Counted from the stretch's first letter, positions 50,601 through 59,854 are shown. The stretch is DNA of 64,000 nucleotides from Gloeocapsopsis sp. IPPAS B-1203 (GCF_002749975.1 NZ_PEIG01000013.1:1-64000); one strand, 5' to 3'. The notes: generated by a model from the letters alone, not told the origin. Numbers and translations: made by a program.

Positions 50601-51217
50601 CAACTTTCAGCAGCACTATTGAGCCAGAAAGATCGAAAGTTACGTTGCACGTCGATCCCGAATCGGTTTGCTTACCAGTTATTGCGATTGCCTCTGGCAC
50701 TGCGCTCCGCGCAATCGCATCCAAAGAAGAATCAAAACAAGCCGATTTTCCATCTCCTCCAGAGCGATCAAGCGACGGAGCCAGTACTAACTTTAGCGAG
50801 CAAGTTCATAAACGCCAGATCCGATCCCAGAAAAAGGAGTCTACTGTAATGGACAAGCTCATTGCTGGTGTATCTGCGGCGTATGTACAAAAGTGCTTGA
50901 CTCAAGGAATCGAGCCAGACCATGAGAAGCCAGTCCGAGTTGGAGTGGGAAGTTGGGATGCTTATGTCGAGGCATCGGGTGACACGCGGATTCGCGGTGG
51001 GCTAGAAGGTGAAGCTAAACGAACGATCGCTCAGTTTAATTTACACACCGTTGCAGTAACTCATCCTTTGTCTCCAGTGCTAACCAAGGCGTTTGAGCAG
51101 ATGTTAAAGCAATACCAACGGCTTGATCAACAGCAGCCCTCCAAGTTTACACGCACTTTACATTCTTCTTCAGAATATCAAAAGTTTTTGAAAAAAAAGC
51201 AAACTGAATTGGATTAG
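47693..51217 (+). CDS. Putative single-chain double-psi beta-barrel RNA polymerase
   Basis: This 1174-residue protein contains ADFDGDQLIV (D455, D457, D459), the metal-binding signature of the RNA polymerase beta-prime barrel. The block just before it, TRYPIVSRDNIRLYKNVHHP, and then VVWINP, matches the RxPxxHxxDIRxxxxxxxP block that precedes DLDGD in eukaryotic RNA-dependent RNA polymerases. About 270 residues upstream, GDCHGKISPKLAKVLG (149-164) and FQFRLAWKSDWAV (K178) fit the first-barrel block of those enzymes (GxGxISxxLA, then FQxRxxGxKG), with a second Lys at K195. So both barrels sit on one chain, as in YonO of Bacillus phage SPbeta and QDE-1. It might transcribe or prime the plasmid. 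The C-terminal 450 residues are unassigned. Confidence 0.7.
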   Translation: MAITKVLADGSLSVPVFDASYENGKGRFLSEPFTLKHSILAQMFSPEDLKSLVMVKVDDTNPNPDRLRNRTFEDGQKRFFAFSSGQNYYFASKNLRDRIRDFFQTEPDTACRYGSLLTSDCFKGTQTFENLRVKIVDRQDPKYAEYKTGDCHGKISPKLAKVLGAKTNAPFQFRLAWKSDWAVDEKLNLPSFLSKGTFLPDRNLTEGKGYDLILDISSIKGIEKSQLKKLIPCGDYEFPQAVLGNRSNAKVTQYNNSWQFTIWFSEDAIRQDFGPVTLKKAQQLASLQRDTIALANHIVAEYDKKQGRDRAFGNRSQSEELDLQIEDSDLDEDVSTKEQEARIICLLRADKYGQLLDAPKVADYLRDYVANKWRDLAVKTGFTHSSGMAMPAPELKQGKICAPHLPEGDTIVTRYPIVSRDNIRLYKNVHHPELVKTKNVVWINPLDAEKYHQADFDGDQLIVTSAIKIPNIAKEVRRAGEPAEFMEVKQRPKLSYIDVLDEEGNRKYKSLAEVAVASSQNKVGQVALAIGRVQSSLPNENENPALFERKKRKLLNRLFAGLQIEVDYQKSAERIEDVKKLEGISDFNGHRLLDDAKKWADAHPCHFFKFYKDDRSYRTFTIPAEEKAAVNVIPREVVNPLWSATQIRNRSREEFRYLFPNPMTEGADEDEIDYWKENYLNWAEELKLRFEESRNEIKQRVGEDSEVFNKELGRLYDSYRAEIAELFVEPEERSAAASALWYSQHSRPERRGAEETCLKIAKKLKITFGLEVDYELPNEALPRDAYVLSIPFGNEALKWKQSLDEREIEYTAIINSELPMVDFVFKDLSSKVIEKLEARYGNNFNGSEQLNLPDKLWIVAPQNYNWAMSRTQPGVGALVYNLFTDEICQQLESTQIDQIQVLGIKHNEFAAENLNSRQWRNQSIDFKVDTLKLEPDNPNYYRYNGTPAIAIDGKILGTFSPETPKLPIGSTFSSTIEPERSKVTLHVDPESVCLPVIAIASGTALRAIASKEESKQADFPSPPERSSDGASTNFSEQVHKRQIRSQKKESTVMDKLIAGVSAAYVQKCLTQGIEPDHEKPVRVGVGSWDAYVEASGDTRIRGGLEGEAKRTIAQFNLHTVAVTHPLSPVLTKAFEQMLKQYQRLDQQQPSKFTRTLHSSSEYQKFLKKKQTELD
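50684..50718. repeat. Short HIP1-like inverted-repeat element inside a coding sequence
   Basis: GCGATTGC and GCAATCGC flank a GC-rich core that includes CTGCGCTCCGCGC. It resembles the element at 52449-52487 and is read in frame as AIASGTALRAIAS within the polymerase-like protein, near its poorly conserved C-terminus. It looks like an inserted mobile repeat. Confidence 0.5.
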
Positions 51218-51395
51218 ACTTGGCAGTGTAAATACTGCTTGCTAAAGTATTATTTATAGCAAAAAGAATAAATAATAAAGCAGAAAAAGACTCATATTTA
51301 TTGGCTTCAAATATGATGATTCCTACTAGGGTCAGCCATAGCCAAGCTGGTATCTAATAGAAACCTATGTATTTTAATATTTAGTATTTGCTGAT

Positions 51396-53717
51396 ATGAC
51401 AAAAGCGAAAGCATCAAGTCATTCTGGTATAGGTCGTCGTGTTCAGAAACAAAAACCTTGGTCAAACTTGACTGACCCTAAAAAGCTCAAGCACATTTCT
51501 AAATTAGTCGATAAAGCCCTTGAAACCGTCATTGGAGACGGTTCTATTTCATCATTGCAAGATTTTAAAGAATTTGTAGAGTCTTACAGTGAGGAACACA
51601 GCAGTCAACCAATTGCAATGGAGCTGTGTGAAGGTACAGATGGAGAAATTAGAGGCTTTCGGTTCTACCTCATCAGTAACCCCAAAGAACGCACTAGTGG
51701 TAAATATTTGGCACTGAACCTGCAAAAGCATGGGGTAGAAATTGATGAAAACAAATACACCCCCTCCGCAATTCTGGAGAGTTTAGGAATTGATGATGAG
51801 TTTGAAAGTGACGTTGAAGAGTTAGAAGAGTTTGAGAGCGAAATAGAAAATAAGTTTGAGAGCGATCGCGACGATCTCGATTTGGAGCTAGATGACGAAC
51901 CGCTCGCCCAGACTGCTAAACTGCCCAAACAACGTCAAGCTGGAAAACAGAACGGTAAAGGCAAATCTGCTTTGAAGCAGATGGAAGACTTTAAGCAGTC
52001 TATCTCAGAGGATGAGTTAGACGATCTACTCGATGACACAGACCTAAATCTAGAGGTAGACGAACTGGCTCCTACACCTGTTAAAAGTGTTACTAAATCC
52101 AAATCGAAATCTAAGACCCAACCGAGCAACGGTAAGCGCCAACAGGATAACGGTAAGTTTCAAGACCAAAAAGATGACCGGAATGAAAAACCATCGCTCA
52201 ACGGTCAAATTGTAGTTGAAGAAATTTCAAATATGGGTGCTAGAGCTGCGGTGTCTGGATACGAGGTCAATGGCATCAATGTTGCTGGATTGGCAACTCA
52301 ACTAGCAGCGTTAGGGCTTGCGGTTGGAGAAAACGTTTTTAAATCATTGCAGAATACTGATTCTAAACAACAAAAGCGTCTCCAGCAAATTCTAGATTTA
52401 ATTCAGGAGCAGGCTGAACGAACTGAAGGGCTGATTCAACGAGAGCAACGATTGCGATCGCCTTTGGCGCTGCGCGAAGCGCAATCGTTTAATGCTATAG
52501 AACCTGGAGAAACCGAGTTAACACAAGCAGATAAAAGAGCAAGTCGCATTCTAGAAACAGTAGAGAAACAGGATCGGCGAACGCAGCAGCTTGCAGAACG
52601 AGCTGAACAACTACAAACAGCCGATCGGTCTGCTCGTACTGTTGACGATGATGAGCCTTCAACTGAGTCTGCTGAAACTTCCACTCCTAAGCGTCAGGTG
52701 CAAAATTCTCCAGCAGAAAATGCGGTTGAGGATAGCATCGGTGCAGCCACAAATCAACTGGCAGATAAAGTCAATCAACTGGGCGATAGTTTGGACGCAA
52801 CATCGACACCTCTACCGCCCATTAAGCTTAACCCCAATGCCAGCCTGGACGACAAACTGACTCAAATTGAAGAATACCTCAATCGACTTGTCAAACGCAT
52901 TGATGCTTTAGAGGAACGGATCGAAGCCCTAGAGCAACAAGCAGAGATCGACAAAAGCATCGAAGAAAAGTCATTGCAGGAATCGTCAGAGGGACGCGCA
53001 GCTAACTCACAACAAACAACAGTGGCAAACGCCCTTATGGCATTCGTTTACTCAGCACACACTGAGAACGCAATCCAAAGCGAGGATGTGCTGTGTTGCT
53101 CGCTACCACCCGATCAAACAGTCTATGTAGATCGGGTTAGCACCGAGTTCATCAGTGTTTCCTTAAAAGACAAAGCCGACCGCCAGCTCTTTACAGCAAT
53201 TAGTGGTGATGGCTCTAGCTGGAAAGTGTTGGAGGATTCGCTTTCTGCTAGGGAAATAGACAATATTCGCATCTTGCCACAGACCCCTGAAGCATTTGAG
53301 AAACAGCAGCTTGCTCAGGAGTTTGTTGTCAATTTCAAACAGCATTCCCCAGAATTTTTTAACGGTAAGGGCGAATCTGGGTTTATATTTACCGATGAAG
53401 AAGGAGTAAATAACTATGAATTTGAAGTAATGAAATCTAAGAACCAAAAAAGCTTAGTTGGATATGACTTGCTGAATGAAGGAGAGCAAGTTTTCAAAGC
53501 CATACTTACTCCTTCTGAAAAAGGTTCTAAATCAGAGTATTACAGAGTTGAACAATGCGATATTCCCACCCCAATCTTGGCATTGTTAAATGAATCTTTG
53601 GTTTTAGAGGCAGAAGCGGAGCAAGAACAAAAGCAAGACCTAGCTAAAGAGGCTTCTAAACCCGAGCGAAAGCCTACTCAATTACGTCATTATTCTGACA
53701 AAGAAATCGAAATGTAA
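51396..53717 (+). CDS. Large acidic and coiled-coil protein of unknown function
   Basis: This 773-residue protein has an N-terminal globular part (about 20-125, with DGEIRGFRFYLISNPKERTS). An acidic segment follows (about 130-175), then a low-complexity linker. A coiled-coil region (about 300-420, then 485-530) has long heptads such as LTQIEEYLNRLVKRIDALEE. The C-terminal domain (about 545-740) is predicted alpha/beta. No enzyme motif is seen. It follows the polymerase-like gene by 178 bp and precedes the secretion genes, so it could serve either. Its N-terminal part may bind DNA or the relaxase; this is only a guess. Confidence 0.5.
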   Translation: MTKAKASSHSGIGRRVQKQKPWSNLTDPKKLKHISKLVDKALETVIGDGSISSLQDFKEFVESYSEEHSSQPIAMELCEGTDGEIRGFRFYLISNPKERTSGKYLALNLQKHGVEIDENKYTPSAILESLGIDDEFESDVEELEEFESEIENKFESDRDDLDLELDDEPLAQTAKLPKQRQAGKQNGKGKSALKQMEDFKQSISEDELDDLLDDTDLNLEVDELAPTPVKSVTKSKSKSKTQPSNGKRQQDNGKFQDQKDDRNEKPSLNGQIVVEEISNMGARAAVSGYEVNGINVAGLATQLAALGLAVGENVFKSLQNTDSKQQKRLQQILDLIQEQAERTEGLIQREQRLRSPLALREAQSFNAIEPGETELTQADKRASRILETVEKQDRRTQQLAERAEQLQTADRSARTVDDDEPSTESAETSTPKRQVQNSPAENAVEDSIGAATNQLADKVNQLGDSLDATSTPLPPIKLNPNASLDDKLTQIEEYLNRLVKRIDALEERIEALEQQAEIDKSIEEKSLQESSEGRAANSQQTTVANALMAFVYSAHTENAIQSEDVLCCSLPPDQTVYVDRVSTEFISVSLKDKADRQLFTAISGDGSSWKVLEDSLSAREIDNIRILPQTPEAFEKQQLAQEFVVNFKQHSPEFFNGKGESGFIFTDEEGVNNYEFEVMKSKNQKSLVGYDLLNEGEQVFKAILTPSEKGSKSEYYRVEQCDIPTPILALLNESLVLEAEAEQEQKQDLAKEASKPERKPTQLRHYSDKEIEM
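52449..52487. repeat. Second in-frame HIP1-like inverted-repeat element
   Basis: CGATTGCG and CGCAATCG flank a core with TTTGGCGCTGCGCGAAG. It is related in layout to the copy at 50684-50718 and encodes RSPLALREAQSF within the coiled-coil protein. Two related copies inside two neighbouring genes suggest a mobile palindromic repeat. Confidence 0.5.
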
Positions 53718-53922
53718 CGCAGCCATTTCTTAACAGCCAGCCTCAGCCCCTCCTACACTTCGAGAAAGGCTTTCTTTACCTTACAGGAAGCTTACGGCGA
53801 TCGCTTCACCGTACATTGTTCTTTCTACGAATAGAATTGAGCGGCTTCTCGAAAAGCTCGAAGGCTGGCGATCGCTATTGCTAGAAACAAATATTTTAAC
53901 TATTAACAAATTCGAGGAGATT

Positions 53923-54480
53923 ATGACTCTCATGCGTTTCACTACCTACACCAATAAGCGTAGATTTAACCGGATTAATCGGTTTGATGTAATGTTCATC
54001 GTTCTGCTGCTTGCTGTAACAGCTTACTTACTGATTCAAGAGCCTTTGATGGTGGCTATTCTCGGCTGTGCGAGCATTGTTTACCTGGGACTGTACAACA
54101 TAGGTCGTGCTATTCCGTTGGTTGAAAAGTGGATTAATGCCAAAATTCGATTCTGGCACGTTGCTACAGCAATTATTGGAACTACCTGTTTATTTACACT
54201 ATTCGATGCTCCAGCTCATGCACTATTTTTGAGCGGTCTAGAAGACTTTGTAGGTGAATTGGTTAATGCCTCTAACTCCGGCGTTGATGCTGGAACAGTA
54301 GGGACTGTATTTAACATGATTCGAGCTATCTTTTTGCTCCTTGTTGTAGCAGCAGGCTTATTTGCTTACAACCAAGCCCAGCAGGGAAATGACTGGCGAC
54401 CCATTGCAACTCAAGTTGCGCTTGCCTTTGGTATTGTCATCGGTTTAGACATTATTACGTTAATTTTTACGGGTGCCTAA
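53923..54480 (+). CDS. VirB2-like pilin candidate
   Basis: This 185-residue protein (ATG at 53923) has several hydrophobic segments. After a signal-like stretch ending DAPAHA there is a short mature part with two membrane helices (AIFLLLVVAAGLFAY and VALAFGIVIGLDIITLIF). This is the layout of VirB2/TrbC pilins, but the leader of about 100 residues with its own helices is longer than usual. It opens the transfer operon directly before the VirB4 homologue, the usual place of virB2. Confidence 0.55.
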   Translation: MTLMRFTTYTNKRRFNRINRFDVMFIVLLLAVTAYLLIQEPLMVAILGCASIVYLGLYNIGRAIPLVEKWINAKIRFWHVATAIIGTTCLFTLFDAPAHALFLSGLEDFVGELVNASNSGVDAGTVGTVFNMIRAIFLLLVVAAGLFAYNQAQQGNDWRPIATQVALAFGIVIGLDIITLIFTGA

Positions 54481-54563
54481 TTTACAAACTAGGCATAAGA
54501 ACTAGGAAGCAAACTTTGAATTTGATTTTTAGTTAATTCTTCATCATCTTTCTTCATAGCAAC

Positions 54564-57500
54564 ATGAATTCAGCGCCAGAAAGAGAATTTATTCGGTTTA
54601 ATAAAATTCTCGGTAAAGAAGCTAGTATTGGTCCAATTCCCGCCAACCAGCTTATCCCCTGGATAGCGATCGCTATGGTGTGTTACACCATCACCAATGG
54701 ATTTCTCAGTTTGGGAATTCAATGGTTCTTTGCCACAACATTTTGGCTGATTCTTAGCTGGTGGATTTTAAATGGCAATAAACCATACAAATTCATCGAC
54801 CAGTTCAAAAGACCGCCTGGAAAAGATTGGTGCAACGGCAACAAAATTTATATTTCTCCCTTACCTCAAGAGCGACCTAGATGGATTCGCCAACGCTACA
54901 GCGATTCAGTTGTTCGAGTGCGTCTAAAGCCTAAAGTTGTGCCAAACCAGTATCAAGGGAAAAGTATTTTTATGCCATTCCAAAATGATGTTAATCTCTG
55001 TTGTATTGCAGAAATAAAAAAAGATAATCGAGAAGTTTCTGCTTTTTTATTAGAGCAGGGTAAAGACCAATATCAAGTGGTCTTCATGTTCAAACTAGAA
55101 GGGCTGCACGATGTACTGACCCGCAATGAAGTGTCGGGCTTTGCTGACCAAGTAACTGAAGGATTTAAGGGAATTCCAGCAAAAGAGCGAATGACCTTCT
55201 GTCTGGGGTGCTACAGCGAAGACTTAGAGCGGCAGCAGCAGTTAGAGGACTTGGCAGACGATTGCCAACTCGCTCCAATTGCAGTTTTGCTCAGAAACGA
55301 GCAGAAGCGGGTACGCGAACTAACTGTTAAAGGGACTCGCCAAGTCTGGCAGCAGTATATTTTTTGTACCTGGACTGCTAGCAACACTGCTGAGTCCGCT
55401 CACTCAGATTGGTGGAGCAAGATTGAATCCAAACTTAAGTTTGGCGTACTTGCTGCGATCACTGGCAACACCAAAGTCTACCAAGAGCAATTCTTCCAAA
55501 AACTGTTCGTCAAAGCTTTCCAAGAAGGATTCATTCCTTGGGAGTTGTTACTCACAACCAAGATGGGGTTAAATACCACGCCTTGCACTAAAACAGAAGC
55601 TTGGCAGTGGTTGTGGAATCGTTTCAACTCTGGTACGGCTCCAGCAATTCCACAAGTCATCACATTGGAAGAAAACAGCGATGATGGCTACAAGCTTTAT
55701 GAAACCAAGACCACGGAAAAACATAGCGTTACGGTTTTGATTGAAGGGCACAATGGTGAATCTGCTTGCCCAGAACATCGGGAGAGCCGAGACACTGTAT
55801 TCATCAGGGGTAGAGGCGTGAATAAGCAGTGCGGTGTTGTAGTCATGGAAGAACCACCATCGGGATGGATTTCTGCTAGAGAGCAGCTCCGCTGGATGTG
55901 GAAGTGCATGAGTGCTGGATTTATTCGAGACACCGAAGCTTGGGTCGAGATTTCACTTGCGAATAATTTTTTGATTCAGGACAACCTAGCACGGCAAGCT
56001 AAACAGACTAAAGCCGCCAAAACTAGGGCTTTTACCAAAGGTGCAGGTCGAGATGTTGGGGCAGAGATCAAGCAGGAAGAATCGTTTGATGCTCAAAGGC
56101 GATTGTATGAAGGCATGAAGGCATTGCATTGTGCGCCAGTGTTTTTAGTTTTTCGAGAAACTCAGGAAGAACTCAACGTTGCCTGCAATGCCTTCGCTAA
56201 CAACTTTGACACGGCGAAGTTAATTCGAGAGCGCAACATCGCTTGGGAATTGTGGTTGCAAACTCTACCGATTACTACCAAACGGATGTTGCACAGTACA
56301 GATGTACTTAGTAGCGAACGCCGTCTTACCCCTGATACCCAGACAATTGCCGGATTTTTACCGCTGACTTTGCCTAAAGCGATTGATCGGCGAGGGGTGG
56401 AGTTTGTCAGCGACCGAGGCGGCAAACCGATATATATCGATCTGTTTGATGGTGGAGCAAAACGCTTACTGGTGACAGGAACTTCTGGCTCTGGAAAAAG
56501 TGTAATGGTGTGGCGCTTTGCCTTAGAAGCTGTGGCGAACAACATTCCTGTAGTGGGCATGGACATCTCCTCTGGAGGCAATAGCACCTTCAAAACTGCT
56601 GTGCAGCTCCTCGGCGATCGGGGCGCATACTTTGACATCTCTAGAGGCAGCAGCAATTTGATGGAACCGCCGGACTTGCGTCGCTTCAAAAAGGAAGAGC
56701 AGCAACAACGCATGGAAAGCTGGAAGGAATCTATCCTTAAAGCACTGTTGGCGATCGCTATGGGTAAGGTTAACAGTCCTCACCTGGCTCAGCGGGTTGA
56801 AGCAATTTTGCGTCTCACGTTGGACGTGTTCCTGCGCGAACCGGACATTGTTGACCGCTACAACAGAGCATTTGAGCAGGGGTGGAAATCTCAAGAGTGG
56901 CAGCAAATTCCTACGTTAGCTGACTTTACTCGCTACTGCACCCGCGAACGATTAAACCTGCGATCGTTTGAGGATCTAGATCGGCAGGCAATCAACCAAA
57001 TTAACAGCCAGATCTCTGCACTGTTAGTCTCTCGCTTGGGTAGAGCGATCGGCAGACCTAGCACTTTTTCACCGGAGCCAGTAGTGAAGTTTTTCGCCCT
57101 CAGCGGTCTGACAAGCGAGCAGGATGCGTACTTGATGGCAATTAGCGCTCATGCAGCGTGTATCCGAAATGCCTTGTCTCACCCCCAGAGTTTGTTCATT
57201 GGAGATGAGTTGTCAGTACTGCTTAAAAAACCTGGTTTTGCCCAGATGATCGGTGAAACTTGCGCTACAGGTCGTAAAGACGGCATTGCCGTATGTCTAA
57301 TCGGACAAGACCCCGACAGTTTCTATGACTGTGCAGCAGGTCCTCAAATTATGCAAAACCTTAACTACAGGTTGACAGGGTGCATTACCTCAGCCGCTGC
57401 TTTATCTTTTCAAAAACTGCTGGGATACGACCCTGCAATTATTAGCCAAAACGCTACCGAATCCTTTTTACCGCGCCGGAGCGATCTCTTCTCCTACTGG

Positions 57501-57830
57501 CTGATTGAAAAGGATGGACGGTTTTGGAAAACTCGGTTCTACCCTGGTGAAATGATGCTAGCTGCCGTTGCTAACAACCAGGACGAGCAAATGGCTCGCA
57601 ACCGAGTGATGGTGAAGTATCCCGACACCGTGCTGGGCAAATTGCAGGGACTTGCTGAATTTACCCAGGCTTATATCCCAGCACTTAAAGAAGGAACTGG
57701 GCTGAAGCAGATCGGGATTTCTGCGATCAAAGGCTCCGCTATACCAACTGTTACACAAGCGTCCGAGTGCGGTAGTGCATTGATAGATGTGGCAATGCTT
57801 TCGGATAGCGATCGACCTCTAGCCGCGTAG
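54564..57830 (+). CDS. VirB4-like T4SS ATPase with VirB3-like N-terminus
   Basis: This 1088-residue protein starts with a VirB3-like piece: a short cytosolic start, then two membrane helices (IPWIAIAMVCYTITNGFL and WFFATTFWLILSWWIL). A VirB4 body follows, with Walker A TGTSGSGKS near 638-646 and Walker B FIGDELSVLL near 878-887. VirB3-VirB4 fusions are known in several T4SS lineages. The ATPase would power pilus assembly and DNA transfer. The gene ends 8 bp before the next, so the operon is tight. Confidence 0.85.
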   Translation: MNSAPEREFIRFNKILGKEASIGPIPANQLIPWIAIAMVCYTITNGFLSLGIQWFFATTFWLILSWWILNGNKPYKFIDQFKRPPGKDWCNGNKIYISPLPQERPRWIRQRYSDSVVRVRLKPKVVPNQYQGKSIFMPFQNDVNLCCIAEIKKDNREVSAFLLEQGKDQYQVVFMFKLEGLHDVLTRNEVSGFADQVTEGFKGIPAKERMTFCLGCYSEDLERQQQLEDLADDCQLAPIAVLLRNEQKRVRELTVKGTRQVWQQYIFCTWTASNTAESAHSDWWSKIESKLKFGVLAAITGNTKVYQEQFFQKLFVKAFQEGFIPWELLLTTKMGLNTTPCTKTEAWQWLWNRFNSGTAPAIPQVITLEENSDDGYKLYETKTTEKHSVTVLIEGHNGESACPEHRESRDTVFIRGRGVNKQCGVVVMEEPPSGWISAREQLRWMWKCMSAGFIRDTEAWVEISLANNFLIQDNLARQAKQTKAAKTRAFTKGAGRDVGAEIKQEESFDAQRRLYEGMKALHCAPVFLVFRETQEELNVACNAFANNFDTAKLIRERNIAWELWLQTLPITTKRMLHSTDVLSSERRLTPDTQTIAGFLPLTLPKAIDRRGVEFVSDRGGKPIYIDLFDGGAKRLLVTGTSGSGKSVMVWRFALEAVANNIPVVGMDISSGGNSTFKTAVQLLGDRGAYFDISRGSSNLMEPPDLRRFKKEEQQQRMESWKESILKALLAIAMGKVNSPHLAQRVEAILRLTLDVFLREPDIVDRYNRAFEQGWKSQEWQQIPTLADFTRYCTRERLNLRSFEDLDRQAINQINSQISALLVSRLGRAIGRPSTFSPEPVVKFFALSGLTSEQDAYLMAISAHAACIRNALSHPQSLFIGDELSVLLKKPGFAQMIGETCATGRKDGIAVCLIGQDPDSFYDCAAGPQIMQNLNYRLTGCITSAAALSFQKLLGYDPAIISQNATESFLPRRSDLFSYWLIEKDGRFWKTRFYPGEMMLAAVANNQDEQMARNRVMVKYPDTVLGKLQGLAEFTQAYIPALKEGTGLKQIGISAIKGSAIPTVTQASECGSALIDVAMLSDSDRPLAA

Positions 57831-57838
57831 GAATTTCT

Positions 57839-58627
57839 ATGAAACTAACACTAAAACCACTAAAGATCGCGAGCGTGGGTACAGCAGTAATGTTTATTAC
57901 TCTTGCCCCTCTGCCCCAAGCAGCCGCTACCACGCAGTCGTCTACCAGTAAATCCCCTACACCCCTTAAAATCGAGGATGTTTTCGATCGAGTCTCATCT
58001 CCGTTTAGTGGAATTGCTGACTTTTTTACTAACATTTCTGGTGCTGTGAGCGCAGCTCTCAGCGATGCTATAGGGGATTTTGGTGTTCCAGATTTAGCAT
58101 CAGTGTTGGAGCAGTTGGAAAACACTCCCACCTCTAGCGATGAAGGTGCAAAGCTTTCAGAAGCTCTAGAGAATCGACAAAGCGGCAATGGTTCTTTTGC
58201 CATTCGCTCTGACCTTGCCAATCAAGCTTCTCGACGGACTGCGCTTGCTGTGATGAATGCTGCCACGTTGGGCAAAGATGCTCAACAGCTGATGGTGCAG
58301 CAAGCGCAGATTGCCCAGCGAGCCATTGAGGAAAATGCGCGGTTGGCTGAGGAATCCCAAAATCTTGATGTCACCCAGCAGATCATGCAGAACTTGTCTC
58401 GACAATCTGCTCTTGAGGCACGGGTGAATCAACAACTGCTCCAAGAAGCACTGCAAGCACGGGTAGACCGCTCGATTTCTAACACTCTTTCCGCCCAAAT
58501 TGCCGAGGAAGTATCCGCTGCAAATCTCGCAGACCGTCGGCAAGAAATTGGCTCAGCAAACATGTCTATCCAACACACAGGATTGATTTCGTTACCTGGT
58601 GGTTACTACTTAGGTGCTGGCAATTAA
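57839..58627 (+). CDS. VirB5/TrbJ-like exported protein
   Basis: This 262-residue protein has a signal peptide (VGTAVMFITLAPLPQAAAT) and a helix-rich mature part. It contains NAATLGKDAQQLMVQQAQIA and long Gln/Ala heptads through about residue 230, then a Gly-rich end. Position between virB4- and virB6-like genes and the helical composition fit VirB5/TrbJ, a minor pilus component. No strict signature exists for this family, so the call is positional. Confidence 0.55.
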   Translation: MKLTLKPLKIASVGTAVMFITLAPLPQAAATTQSSTSKSPTPLKIEDVFDRVSSPFSGIADFFTNISGAVSAALSDAIGDFGVPDLASVLEQLENTPTSSDEGAKLSEALENRQSGNGSFAIRSDLANQASRRTALAVMNAATLGKDAQQLMVQQAQIAQRAIEENARLAEESQNLDVTQQIMQNLSRQSALEARVNQQLLQEALQARVDRSISNTLSAQIAEEVSAANLADRRQEIGSANMSIQHTGLISLPGGYYLGAGN

Positions 58628-58708
58628 TTGCTAACTAGCTGATCGGTAATGGGCTTGAAGTAAATGTACACAGGAATCTAGAAATTTCTAGATCAAAGGT
58701 AATAAACA

Positions 58709-59791
58709 ATGGGAGAAGATGGGTTAATCACTGGAGAAAACAATGCCTTTCAAATTGTCAGCCAGTCGATTGATTTAGCACGAAATACAGCTGAGGCTTG
58801 GAATACTGTTTGGGGAGAGACGTTTGATAGGTTAGACGGAGGACTTTGGGGTGGATTAGTTAATCTTGGACTAGTTTTAGCCGCAGTTTCAATTTTATTT
58901 GTTGCTGTCACTACAGGACGAGAAATTCTAGAAAAACACTCCTGGGCTGAGCTGGTTCACATGTTCATCTGGCCCATCATCATTGTTATGTTTTTGGGAA
59001 ACAACGGTGCACTTCTATCGCAATCTATCCAGATGATTCGAGGCTTTGCACACGTTCAAGTGATGAGCGTTTTGGAGGTGCAATTAGGAGAGTTAACTTT
59101 TAGGAATGCCATTTCGCAAGTTGGGATCAGTTCGGCGGCTCGTCAAGCATTGGAAAATCTCTATAGCGAATGCGAAAGATTAGTGGGAGACGAACTTCTA
59201 CAATGCTGGAATGAAAAACAAGAGCAGGCAGAACAAATTTTAGCCGAAGCAGAAAGGCAAGCAGGGGGTCCACTGGAACAGCTGAGAAGATTTGTTGGTG
59301 GGCTGGTGAATGCAGCAAATGAAGGTTTAGGAGAATACGTTGGTGCTGTTTTACGAAGTGTCTACGTACCGTTCATTCGGATGCTGCTGGTTGCAGTTCA
59401 GTGGGCATTTGTCAACATACTAGAAGCGTCTTTGTTGCTCACAGCATTATTTGCACCGATCGCAATGGGACTCTCGCTTTTACCCTTGCAAGGTCGCCCA
59501 ATTTGGGCTTGGCTGACTGGATTTATGAGTTTGTTTGGAGTTCAGCTTGGCTATAACATCGTCGTTGGTTTGGGTGCAGTTGTTGTCGTGAGATCGGGTG
59601 GAGAACTGATTACAGATGTGGCGTTTTTAGCCTTTTTAAGTATTTTTGCACCAGGACTGGCAGTTTTAATTGCAGGTGGCGGTGGTATTGCTCTCTACAA
59701 CGGCGTTAGCAATAACGTCAAAAGCGTCATTGATTTTTCTAGCAACACCATTGGTGCAGTGACTCGACTGGCAGTTAAAGCTATGGCATAA
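58709..59791 (+). CDS. VirB6/TrbL-like polytopic membrane protein
   Basis: This 360-residue protein has about six membrane helices (LVLAAVSILFVAVTTG, FIWPIIIVMFLG, AFVNILEASLLLTALFAPIA, GYNIVVGLGAVVVV, FLSIFAPGLAVLIAGG). A soluble loop of about 100 residues is rich in Glu and Gln (NEKQEQAEQILAEAERQAGG). This is the topology of VirB6/TrbL, the inner-membrane channel of T4SS. It has its own start after a 81-bp gap. Confidence 0.7.
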   Translation: MGEDGLITGENNAFQIVSQSIDLARNTAEAWNTVWGETFDRLDGGLWGGLVNLGLVLAAVSILFVAVTTGREILEKHSWAELVHMFIWPIIIVMFLGNNGALLSQSIQMIRGFAHVQVMSVLEVQLGELTFRNAISQVGISSAARQALENLYSECERLVGDELLQCWNEKQEQAEQILAEAERQAGGPLEQLRRFVGGLVNAANEGLGEYVGAVLRSVYVPFIRMLLVAVQWAFVNILEASLLLTALFAPIAMGLSLLPLQGRPIWAWLTGFMSLFGVQLGYNIVVGLGAVVVVRSGGELITDVAFLAFLSIFAPGLAVLIAGGGGIALYNGVSNNVKSVIDFSSNTIGAVTRLAVKAMA

Positions 59792-59854
59792 GTGACTTGA
59801 CAGAAATAAACGGCAGACGTTCATCTCTTAAACTGTGTCAAAGATTCATTCTAT

